Positions 15,999 through 24,496 of a DNA stretch of 64,000 bases are shown here, in pieces. The notes beneath the pieces were generated by a model. The model worked only from the letters and a program-made list of their open reading frames with translations. It was not told the DNA's origin and did no database searches. The translations under genes and the position numbers were made by a program. Source of the stretch: Peribacillus faecalis (GTDB lineage Bacteria; Bacillota; Bacilli; Bacillales; DSM-1321); NCBI RefSeq assembly GCF_014712675.1, contig NZ_JACXSI010000007.1, positions 26,804 through 90,803 of the forward strand. Direction: 5' to 3'. Position 1 is the first letter of the stretch. Each line of letters starts with the position of its first letter.

Positions 15999-16034
15999 AC
16001 CCCTTTCTCAAAACAGAGATAGGGGATGTTTTTA
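15999..16034 (+). terminator. Terminator after the ResD-like gene
   Basis: AACCCCTTTCTC and GAGATAGGGGAT pair, followed by GTTTTTATTT. Confidence 0.75.
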
Positions 16035-16049
16035 TTTGTCTAAATTTAA

Positions 16050-16180
16050 TAACTTGCGAATCACTTTTGTTGCCCCCTCATCTGTGAAAGTTTTCTATAA
16101 TTATAGCGAAAAAAAGTAAGAATACAAGTTCGATTCTGAAAACGGTGGTTTCATTTGCTCCGAAGAATGGAATAGATAAT
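16050..16180. repeat. 131-bp direct repeat, right copy
   Basis: Second copy of the 15081-15211 sequence, about 92% identical by eye. Here it lies between the ResD-like gene's terminator and the next gene, and the GNAT start is only a vestige. Confidence 0.85.
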
Positions 16181-16219
16181 TAATTGCTGATATGAATACA
16201 CGGAATTGGAGGCGACACT

Positions 16220-16793
16220 ATGCAAGCTTTTCTAGGTTTTGTCATTGTAGTGTTGATTGGAATCAGCGTATTTATGTTTTATAAAAAAAGCAGGGGGCAG
16301 AAAATAAAGCGAAAAGCGGCCACTTACGAACAATTTCTGAAGAAAGAAGGGTTTAATGTCAGCAAAAAGCAACAAGTCGGTTTTAGAACGCTATATGTAG
16401 ATGACGTACATAAACAATGGATGATCGTGAAAGGATTCGCCTTAGTCGATGAGCCGAAAATTTATACATATTCGGATTTAATTGAATTCGAAGTTTTAGA
16501 AGATGGTGAAAGTATTGCACATGGAAGAGCCGGTAACGCGGTCGTCGGCGGAGTGATGTTTGGCGGGCCCAGGCGCCATTATTAAAGACACGTGCACGCA
16601 GCTGCGAGTACGGATTAGAGTGAACGACTCAGAAAATCCTGAAATCGTCATTCCGCTCATTTATAAGGAAGTGCTGAAAGAGTCGTTCTTTTATAAAACA
16701 CACATTGAAATCGCTAAAAAGTTAATAGCAAATTTAACGTATATAAAAAATGAAGCTGTTTTTGAAAAGATAGATGTTGAAACGAGTGTATAA
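16220..16793 (+). pseudogene. Membrane-anchored hypothetical protein, frameshifted
   Basis: The first frame (from ATG 16220 after GGAGGCGAC) gives one transmembrane helix and a soluble domain up to GNAVVGGVMFGG, then runs into a stop at 16583-16585. The other frame continues sensibly from about 16573 (GAIIKDTCTQLRVRIRVND) to 16793. The join sits in the G/C-rich GGCGGGCCCAGGCGCC. A +1 (or -2) shift restores a typical GG-x-FG-P-x-G-A-I hinge. I read it as one ~190-residue gene broken by an indel, or a sequencing error. Confidence 0.7.
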
Positions 16794-16800
16794 AGATGTT

Positions 16801-16836
16801 AAGCAGTTCAATTAGGCTAATTGAACTGCTTTTTTG
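16801..16836 (+). terminator. Terminator after the frameshifted gene
   Basis: AAGCAGTTCAATTAG and CTAATTGAACTGCTT are perfect arms followed by TTTTT. Confidence 0.85.
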
Positions 16837-16872
16837 TAAAACTGAAGTCTTCATAATCACAAAGTCAGAAAC

Positions 16873-17703
<831 letters not shown>

Positions 17704-17808
17704 TTATCCTTCAACCAAAGCCAAATAATACTTTTCAATTTCATCCGTTTCTTTTGTCCATTGTTCAAATATTTTCTTTGCTTCTTTGTTGGCTTCTGAT
17801 TTTTTCAT
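17704..17808 (-). CDS. 34-residue charged small protein
   Basis: The frame MKKSEANKEAKKIFEQWTKE, then TDEIEKYYLALVEG, has a good ribosome binding site (GAAGGTG, eight bases before ATG) and helix-forming composition. It ends 90 nt before mapB on the same strand. Too short for family assignment. Confidence 0.5.
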   Translation of the reverse strand: MKKSEANKEAKKIFEQWTKETDEIEKYYLALVEG

Positions 17809-18011
17809 TCAATAACACCTTCTTAATTCTTTCAAATTATGTTATGCCCTTGGATTCCTTCAGGCTTTTATGTGATCCTGCTGTAATGCGGAATTTAATA
17901 ATATCAGAAGCAGACCGATTCCGGCTTGAAAGAAATTCACTCCATTTGTTCCTTTTTGGCTGTTGTTTTGTATAACAATGTTGAGAAATGAATGGAAGGG
18001 AGTTTTCGATA

Positions 18012-18872
18012 ATGGAGCATCAATTGGTGGAGAAGGGCAGTGTGCGTCTGTTTCATCATGAGCTGGCGATGAAGATTGGATTGAATGAGGCAATCGTGCT
18101 GCAGCAGTTTGATTATTGGCTGCAGGTGAGCAAGCATGAGAAACAGGGGCGCAAGTGGGTGTTCAATACTTATGAAGGCTGGCATGAGCAGTTTCCTTAC
18201 TGGTCGTTCAGTACGTTGAAGCGGACGATCAGACGACTGGAAGAGATGGGGCTGCTGCTGACAGGTCGTTTTAACAAAATGAAAACTGATCGGACAAAGT
18301 GGTACAGCATTGATTATGAGCGTTGCGAGGAATTGCTTGGCGAAGAGGACGAGCAACAGCCGCAAGTAGATGAAACATTGCCGGTTGATAGCGCTGAGGG
18401 AGCAAAAACAGCTGGTGAATTATCGTTTGTTTCATTATGGACTGCAGAAGAGGATGAGGAAGTCGATACAATCAGCTCAGAAAGGAACATTGACTTTGTT
18501 CACGATGACCTCACTATACCAAAGATTACTCAAAAGAGTATCTTAAAGAATGAAAAAAATATACAAAAAAGTGCGATTGTGACCGAAGTGATTGCTTATT
18601 TGAATGACAAGACGAACAGTTGCTTCCGGCCGACAAATAGGAAGAATCGCGATGTCATTATTGCGAGATTGAACGAGGGCTATTCGCTTGAAGATTTTAA
18701 GAAGGTCATTGATGTGAAGACGGAGCATTGGCTGGCAGATTCGTATTGGTCCCGTTATTTGCGGCCGGCGACGTTGTTCGGCACCAAGTTTGAAAGCTAT
18801 TTAAATCAGCGGATAAGTCCCGGAACCGGAAGGCTGAGAGAGGAGGACTTTGATTTTGATGATGAAGCGTGA
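18012..18872 (+). CDS. Phage-type replication initiator (G38P / replisome-organizer-like)
   Basis: About 286 residues. The N-terminal ~100 residues look like a winged helix (AIVLQQFDYWLQVS, WSFSTLKRTIRRLEEMGLL). An acidic linker follows (residues 110-170). The C terminus is the conserved phage replication module ending YLRPATLFGTKFESYLN. Position directly before a helicase loader and a DnaB helicase matches SPP1 genes 38-39-40, where G38P binds the origin. ATG 18012 follows GGAAGGGAG. No other phage genes are near. Confidence 0.8.
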   Translation: MEHQLVEKGSVRLFHHELAMKIGLNEAIVLQQFDYWLQVSKHEKQGRKWVFNTYEGWHEQFPYWSFSTLKRTIRRLEEMGLLLTGRFNKMKTDRTKWYSIDYERCEELLGEEDEQQPQVDETLPVDSAEGAKTAGELSFVSLWTAEEDEEVDTISSERNIDFVHDDLTIPKITQKSILKNEKNIQKSAIVTEVIAYLNDKTNSCFRPTNRKNRDVIIARLNEGYSLEDFKKVIDVKTEHWLADSYWSRYLRPATLFGTKFESYLNQRISPGTGRLREEDFDFDDEA

Positions 18873-19200
18873 AGTGTTCCGAATTGCTGAGTTGATTACA
18901 AGCTTTTATAGCCAGGCGGAGTTCGATCAGCACAAAATAAATGCTTGGCATGAAGTGCTGAAGTCGCATGAATATGAGGTCGTGAAGGAAAGGTTGCTTG
19001 ATTACGTGAAGCATCACAATCATCCGCCGACTATTAAGCAGCTGATTCAAGATGACAAGACTGATTCCGCTGTAGTGCCGGATTATGAGGAGACGAAGGC
19101 GATGCTGCAATTGAAGAGAGGTGCCGGCTTGAGTGCGACTGCTAAAGAAGAGCTTGCGAAAATAAGGGCCCTTCTCGGGATTGAAGGTGAGCGCTTATGA
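18859..19200 (+). CDS. Helicase loader/inhibitor, G39P (LIG40P)-like
   Basis: About 113 residues, mostly helical in its N-terminal half (RIAELITSFYSQAEFDQHKI, then NAWHEVLKSHEYEVVKERLL) with a flexible tail. This length, composition and position between an initiator and a DnaB-type helicase fit the SPP1 G39P family, which delivers G40P helicase to the origin. It overlaps the previous gene by 14 nt and the next by ATGA. The start is uncertain: TTG 18856 or ATG 18859 both sit behind AGGAGG. Confidence 0.75.
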   Translation: MMKREVFRIAELITSFYSQAEFDQHKINAWHEVLKSHEYEVVKERLLDYVKHHNHPPTIKQLIQDDKTDSAVVPDYEETKAMLQLKRGAGLSATAKEELAKIRALLGIEGERL

Positions 19201-20513
19201 CGGATTATGCAAACGTGCTATTTAATGTCGAAGCTGAGCAAGCGGTTGTCGGTGCTCTATTTATCGAGGCGGGTTTGTTGGAAGACTGCTTTTTGAAGCC
19301 GAATTATTTTTACACGAAAAGTTTAAGGATACTGTTTCAGGCGATACGCGAACTGGACGGGGAAGGTAAAGCGATCGATCCGCTGACCGTTATGGAGAAG
19401 CTCGGTTCATCTGAGCTGGAACGAATCGGAGGTTTGACGTACATATTGGAGCTCGCTGACAGTGTGCCGACAATCGCGAATTTTAGCTACTATCAGGGTA
19501 TTGTGTATGACTATTATCAAAAGCGGCGCGTCGTTGAAATCGCGCTCAATATGATTGAAGAAGTGAAGCAAGAGGGCTGTGAACTGGCGGTGGAGAAGGC
19601 TATTAATCGTTTCACGATGCTTGAGCAGGAAGATTGTAATGAAGCGGCTGCCGGTGATATCGTCGAGCCGCTGATTGAAATTTATAATGAGTGCGAAACA
19701 GAGCACGATGGGTTAAAAGGCATATCGACAGGATTTGCGGAGCTGGATGCGTTGACGGGCGGCTTTCGGGGCGGTGATCTCGTAGTTGTCGGAGCGCGTC
19801 CGAGTGTCGGTAAGACGGCGTTGGCACTCCATTTTGCGGCAAAGGCTGCCGAGGATCATGTCTGTCTCTATGTTTCTCTCGAAATGGAGAAAAAGCAGCT
19901 TTTGAAGCGGATGATTACAACAATCGGTCGTATTTCCTCCAAACGTCTGGAACATCCGGTGAAATATTTTTCAGAGTCGGATTGGCAAAGACTGTCCTAT
20001 TCACTTGGGAAATTATGCGGTTCGTCACTACGGATCATCGATGAACCGGGATTGGATTTAGTGGCAATCAGGCGGCATGCCCGCAAGTTGCGCAGAGAGT
20101 TCGGTCCGGAAAAGAAACTGCTGATTATCGTGGATTATTTGCAGCTGCTTGGCGGTGATTTTAAGAAGCAGGCAAGGCATGAAGAGGTTGCGGAAATTAG
20201 TCGTGGCTTGAAAATAATGGCGCGAAAGCTAAACGCGACGGTGCTGGCAATCTCCCAACTGAGCCGAGCTGTGGAAATCCGGCACAACAAACGGCCAATG
20301 TTAAGCGACTTGCGTGAAAGTGGGCAAATTGAGCAGGATGCTGACTTGATTGCCCTCCTTTATCGCGAAGATTATTACAACCGCGACACGAACGAAGAAA
20401 ATGTGTTAGAGGTGATCCTTGCCAAGCACCGCAACGGACCGATTGGGACGATTAAGCTGAATTATGAAAGGAAATATGGGTACTTTGAGCCGATTGCTTC
20501 GAGGAAAAAGTGA
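19197..20513 (+). CDS. Replicative DNA helicase DnaB (phage G40P-like)
   Basis: At 438 residues it has the standard DnaB layout: an N-terminal all-helical domain (NVEAEQAVVGALFIEAG), a linker, and a RecA-like motor with Walker A GARPSVGKTALALHF near residue 199. Walker B is LLIIVDYLQLL, and ISQLSRAVE and DLRESGQIEQDADLI are also present. It unwinds DNA as a hexameric ring. It ends the three-gene replication module. It carries no intein and looks intact, although the rest of a phage is absent. Confidence 0.92.
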   Translation: MTDYANVLFNVEAEQAVVGALFIEAGLLEDCFLKPNYFYTKSLRILFQAIRELDGEGKAIDPLTVMEKLGSSELERIGGLTYILELADSVPTIANFSYYQGIVYDYYQKRRVVEIALNMIEEVKQEGCELAVEKAINRFTMLEQEDCNEAAAGDIVEPLIEIYNECETEHDGLKGISTGFAELDALTGGFRGGDLVVVGARPSVGKTALALHFAAKAAEDHVCLYVSLEMEKKQLLKRMITTIGRISSKRLEHPVKYFSESDWQRLSYSLGKLCGSSLRIIDEPGLDLVAIRRHARKLRREFGPEKKLLIIVDYLQLLGGDFKKQARHEEVAEISRGLKIMARKLNATVLAISQLSRAVEIRHNKRPMLSDLRESGQIEQDADLIALLYREDYYNRDTNEENVLEVILAKHRNGPIGTIKLNYERKYGYFEPIASRKK

Positions 20514-20578
20514 TTGAAAGGGATAAATGCATTTGAAGCGAATTAGATTAATAGAATCTTTAAGGGGATGTTATTCTT

Positions 20579-21256
20579 ATGGAAATTAAAAAGCTTACAT
20601 TACAAACAGCTGAATTAGATAAAATGAAAGAGTTCTATACACAATGTTTAGGCTTTTCTCTGAATGGTGAAAGTAAAGAGCGTTTTCAAATCAAGGCGGG
20701 AACAAGCATCTTAGAATTTACTGATTAAGAGGTTACAGGAACTCCGTTTTATCACTTTGCATTAAATATTCCGTCCAATCAATTTCAAGAGGCAAAGGAA
20801 TGGTTAAAAGGAAAGACAACACTTTTATTAGAAGATGGAGAAGACGAGGCGGATTTTTCGTTTTGGCCTGCGCATTCTTGCTATTTTGAAGATCCGGCAG
20901 GAAATATTGTAGAACTCGTCGCCCGGTATAAGGAGAATCCAATGAGTGAATCCTTATTTTCCGTAAATAGCATTTTGAACATAAGTGAAATTGGCTTAGT
21001 TGTAAAAGATGCTCAAATAGTCGGCGAACAATTACAAGCAATAGGGATCTTCGAAAGTGATGGTGATCCCATAACAAATTCAGCGTTGAATTTCATGCAA
21101 AATGAAAAAAATGGCATTTTTATTCTCTTAACAAACGCAGGTAGAAGATGGCTGTTTTCAGAAAAGAAATCGGAAATTTATCCGATGAAACTAATACTAG
21201 ATAAGCAGATTGTTTTAGGAGTAGATGAAAAGTGTGAGTTTTTTATAATTCATTAA
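20579..21256 (+). pseudogene. VOC (glyoxalase/dioxygenase) family protein with an in-frame stop
   Basis: Translation from ATG 20579 (after AGGGGATG) gives a vicinal-oxygen-chelate protein: MEIKKLTLQTAELDKMKEFY, then AHSCYFEDPAGNIVELVAR, typical betaalphabetabetabeta modules. A TAA interrupts codon 50 (20726-20728) with no frame change on either side; the reading resumes directly to 21256 (225 sense codons). A single substitution, for example of CAA or AAA, explains it. Restart at ATG 20942 would yield only the C-terminal third, so the gene is probably dead. Confidence 0.8.
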
Positions 21257-21271
21257 AAGGAGCGGAAGGAT

Positions 21272-21463
21272 ATGAGAAGCAAAATCCTTTACGGACTTTT
21301 CATTGCTGCGCTTTTTGTGATATTTGTTATTTTCGACTATTTCAGGGGACACCCTTATCAATGGGGAGGAAATATCATTCAAACAATCGTCGTTGGCGGC
21401 GGCGTCACTTTGTTAAATCGATTATTGGCAGATAAATGGATGTGGGAACCGGAAGAGGATTGA
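21272..21463 (+). CDS. 63-residue membrane protein
   Basis: Two transmembrane helices (residues 5-24 and 33-52) flank a loop with RGHPYQWGGN, followed by an acidic tail. AAAGGAGCGGAAGG lies before the ATG and the gene is 15 nt behind the broken VOC gene, so they may have been an operon. Function unknown. Confidence 0.65.
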   Translation: MRSKILYGLFIAALFVIFVIFDYFRGHPYQWGGNIIQTIVVGGGVTLLNRLLADKWMWEPEED

Positions 21464-21542
21464 GTCGAAACCAAGAAGCCAGTAGTGGACTATATGAAAA
21501 CGCCTCTTTTAAAAAATGGGCGAGGAACTATATCACCGTTTG

Positions 21543-21576
21543 AAGCAGGAAGTGTTAATTCCTGCCTTGCTTTTTA
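21543..21576 (+). terminator. Terminator
   Basis: GCAGGAA and TTCCTGC form a stem with a GTGTTAA loop, followed by CTTGCTTTTT. The surrounding 21464-21754 holds no credible gene. Confidence 0.6.
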
Positions 21577-21754
21577 CAGAGATATACTCTGTTTTTCTAA
21601 TAAATTGAAAAGAATTGCCCCTATTTTCTCTTGGCTAGTAAGTAGTATTTATGGAATAATCGTATTTATCAATCAATTAAACAGAAATGTACTTCAATTA
21701 ACGAAGAAAGCACGGACTGATTGCTGTAGTCCTAGCAGAAAGGGAGAGTAGAAG

Positions 21755-22051
21755 ATGAACATACATTTAATGATTTTTGTTGCTTCAATGAATGAGGGGC
21801 AAGTATTTACAGTAAAAAAAACATTTCAATCTGATTTCCGGCCTGTAGAAGGAGATATCATTGATGACCCGGGTTTCTCTTCTAAGTTTCACAATGGCTA
21901 TGAAGTGGTCAAAGTGACGATTAATTATGCGACGGAAGAATGTTGGGTATCATTAGCACCACTCGTCATAGAATTAGAGGAAATCTCAATCGAGGAGTAT
22001 GTTGAAAGGCTTCAAGCTCACGGTTGGGAATTGTTCGAAAAAGAAGATTGA
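21755..22051 (+). CDS. Hypothetical 98-residue protein
   Basis: A soluble protein with several predicted beta strands (VFTVKKTFQSDFRPVEGDII, YEVVKVTINYATEECWVSL) and an acidic C-terminal helix. GGGAGAG precedes the ATG by about seven bases. It sits alone between a terminator and the hydrolase gene. No known motif recognised. Confidence 0.65.
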   Translation: MNIHLMIFVASMNEGQVFTVKKTFQSDFRPVEGDIIDDPGFSSKFHNGYEVVKVTINYATEECWVSLAPLVIELEEISIEEYVERLQAHGWELFEKED

Positions 22052-22157
22052 TGTAAAAAAGCTAGACTATAGCTTGCCTGAATCAAGTTCAGAATCTCAG
22101 TTATCAAGCATATCCCTTAATAGGAGGAACTAATCGGAATCTTATTGGGGGGTAAAC

Positions 22158-23021
22158 ATGATTTATGTAGTAGTGATTGTTTTAGCAGTGATTGTTCTAT
22201 TTTTGAGGCATTATATCATTCGCTATATTTTTACACCAACAAAGAGATTCGGCCAAAAGGTGCCGGCTATACCGTATGAAGATATTGAGATTAAGAGTCG
22301 TTCAGGTACGATAAGAGGCTGGCTGATTAAAAATGAGGGGAGCAAAGGGTGCTTTTTATTAGTGCATGGCTGGGGTTCGAATAAGTCAGCGATGGTGCAG
22401 TATTCAGAGACACTATATGAAAAAGGCTATACCATTATTTTGATCGATGTGTTTGGTCATGGTGCCAGCGATTCAATCCAAAAGCAAATTAGCATTGAAA
22501 CATTCGTAAATAGTATACAGATAACAATAGATTTTGCCGAGGCGCATGCTGAAATTGGAGGCAATGGAATCTATGTTTTAGGACATTCGATGGGCGGCTT
22601 GGCTGCGAGTATTGTTAATGCTACTGATGCAAGACTAAGAGGGCTAATAACCGATTCAATTCCTACATCCTTGGCGAATATCAGTCAATCGATGGCCGGT
22701 AAAGTGAAGGTGCCTTATGTACCATTTGGCTGGCTGTTTGTAAGTTGGATGTTCTTGCGTGCCGGTGTATTTTTAAAAACAAGAAGAGAATGGCAATTAG
22801 AAAAAATATTCATGAATCAGCAGTCACCGGCGATTGCGTTTTTCTCAGTCCCGGATGAAAAAGTCCCGATTGTAAATGCCGATGTTCTTGAGCACAGGAG
22901 CAATTTCAAGCGAATTATTAAGGTATCTACAAAAGGTCATAACAACTGTGTGCAAGATGAACGTTTTTGGATAAATGTCTTCCGATTTATAGAGATAGTC
23001 GAGAGAAAAGCCTTAAAATAA
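22158..23021 (+). CDS. Membrane-anchored alpha/beta hydrolase
   Basis: The 287-residue protein starts with one transmembrane helix (residues 1-22) and continues with an alpha/beta-hydrolase fold: oxyanion block LLVHGWGSNKSAMVQ, nucleophile elbow GHSMGG (Ser near residue 144), and a C-terminal His in STKGHNNC. The block LIDVFGHGASD supports family assignment. The active site is probably cytoplasmic with an N-out or N-in anchor, which cannot be decided here. Substrate unknown; related proteins are esterases or peptidases. Confidence 0.85.
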   Translation: MIYVVVIVLAVIVLFLRHYIIRYIFTPTKRFGQKVPAIPYEDIEIKSRSGTIRGWLIKNEGSKGCFLLVHGWGSNKSAMVQYSETLYEKGYTIILIDVFGHGASDSIQKQISIETFVNSIQITIDFAEAHAEIGGNGIYVLGHSMGGLAASIVNATDARLRGLITDSIPTSLANISQSMAGKVKVPYVPFGWLFVSWMFLRAGVFLKTRREWQLEKIFMNQQSPAIAFFSVPDEKVPIVNADVLEHRSNFKRIIKVSTKGHNNCVQDERFWINVFRFIEIVERKALK

Positions 23022-23040
23022 TTATAGGCTTTTTCTTTTT
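23007..23040 (+). terminator. Terminator after the hydrolase gene
   Basis: AAAGCCT and AGGCTTT pair around TAAAATAATTAT, followed by TTCTTTTTTT. Confidence 0.75.
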
Positions 23041-23201
23041 TTGAAGGAAAATGGAAAAACATGTCGAAATAACAGGTAAACGAGGCGGTTGTTTTTGCTT
23101 CAGCTGTGCTTCTCATTGTTATATTAGTCTTGAATGCGTTTACTTTGTTTGATAAGAACGGTTCTGCGATAGAGAGTTATGAAAGGAAAGGAGGCGATTA
23201 T

Positions 23202-23474
23202 ATGAGTTATGCTTTAATAAGAAGGCTGATGCTCTTAAGTGCTTTGTTAGGTGTAGCGGGTCTGTTTTTGCTTTTTGGCAGTGTCAATTTCGGAACGCTT
23301 CTTGCGGAGAATTGGCTATCCAATCAGATTGATGGTGTCGACACGTATATGTATGAAATTAGGGTGAAGGGCAATATCAACAACTTCTTAGCTGTCGGAA
23401 GCATCCTTTTCACGATTGGCCTCGCTTCGATTAGTTTTTTATATTATAAGTGTCTTAGTATGAAAGGCAGTTAA
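23202..23474 (+). CDS. Two-helix membrane protein
   Basis: The 90-residue protein has helices at about residues 10-30 and 62-82 with a soluble loop (LLAENWLSNQIDGVDTYMYE). ATG 23202 is chosen because AAAGGAGG lies seven bases upstream. The frame is open for 32 more codons upstream, and that part resembles the end of an ABC permease (see findings). Function unknown. Confidence 0.65.
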   Translation: MSYALIRRLMLLSALLGVAGLFLLFGSVNFGTLLAENWLSNQIDGVDTYMYEIRVKGNINNFLAVGSILFTIGLASISFLYYKCLSMKGS

Positions 23475-23629
23475 TCTTTTTGGGGTGAATCGTCCGAAGT
23501 TGCAGGGCGATTTTTTTTTGATTTGATTGATATCGTTCTTAGCGGGCGTTGAATATCATACGGTTTAGACGGCATGCATTAGTGGAACTAGAGAGATATG
23601 TACATCTTGATAGGGAGAGGAGTGCTGCT

Positions 23630-24493
23630 ATGAATAAATCAAAGATTTCTGTGCAAAAAGCAATGTTTGCAATTTGTGCGGGCATACTTATTTTAATTGT
23701 CTCTCAGATTGTCAGTTCGCTTCCGAGTCTGCTGCCTTTGCCTGAATTCATCGTATCGATTGTGTTTGGCGTGCTGTATGTGACAATTGCCTATTTTTTA
23801 TTGAAACTGACTTGTGCTAAGCTCGTTCATCTTTCTTTAGGGGAATGCCGAATCGGGAAGCCTTGCATCCGCGGCAAGTGGCTGGTGGTGGCGGTGCTGT
23901 TACCTGTTGCTGTTTCTTCTGTTTTATTGTGCATGCCGGGTGATTTTGTTAGAAATGATGTGAGCGGCTATGAGATGTTCAATATTGTTGTTACGGCTCT
24001 GTTTGTTGTTGGTTTCGGTGCGGGCGTTGTGGAAGAGATGGTTTTTAGGGGATTCATCATGACGGTGTTGGAGAAAACATGGGGAATAAAGGTTGCGATT
24101 ATTGTTCCGTCGATTCTGTTCGGACTGTTGCATGCGAGCGGGGGCATGAATGTATTTGATATAATTATCTTGCTTGCAGCCGGTACGAGTGTTGGAATTA
24201 TGTTTTCGCTGCTTGTGTATAAGACCGGTTCTGTTTGGTGTAGTGCGCTCGTTCATGGCACTTGGAATGTCATCATGATTGGGGAGATTTTGAATATCGG
24301 CAGCTCGTATGATGTGAATGCGATTTTCTCGTATGACCTGAAGGCACAATCTGTGTTGCTGACCGGAGGCATGTTTGGCGTCGAGGCGTCACTTGCTGCG
24401 ATTGCGGGATATGTGGTTGTCATTGCGTTGACATGGCGGGGGATAAAGAAAGCTGGAACAACTTCTATTAAGAAAGAGTTAAAAGGAGAATAA
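23630..24493 (+). CDS. CPBP family intramembrane metalloprotease
   Basis: The 287-residue protein has about eight hydrophobic helices and the CPBP (Abi/CAAX protease) motifs in order: EEMVFRGF (motif 1, E-E-x-x-x-R), FGLLHASGG (motif 2 His) and CSALVHGTWN (motif 3, H-x-x-x-N). Family members cleave prenylated or membrane substrates, and some give bacteriocin self-immunity. ATG 23630 follows GGGAGAGGAG; the longer frame has no ribosome binding site. The next gene starts 4 nt after its stop, so the two are probably one operon. Confidence 0.88.
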   Translation: MNKSKISVQKAMFAICAGILILIVSQIVSSLPSLLPLPEFIVSIVFGVLYVTIAYFLLKLTCAKLVHLSLGECRIGKPCIRGKWLVVAVLLPVAVSSVLLCMPGDFVRNDVSGYEMFNIVVTALFVVGFGAGVVEEMVFRGFIMTVLEKTWGIKVAIIVPSILFGLLHASGGMNVFDIIILLAAGTSVGIMFSLLVYKTGSVWCSALVHGTWNVIMIGEILNIGSSYDVNAIFSYDLKAQSVLLTGGMFGVEASLAAIAGYVVVIALTWRGIKKAGTTSIKKELKGE

Positions 24494-24496
24494 TCA

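Noticed and set aside
21485-21751. 88-codon open frame
   Set aside because: No ribosome binding site, codon use unlike neighbours, contains a terminator hairpin, no recognisable domain.
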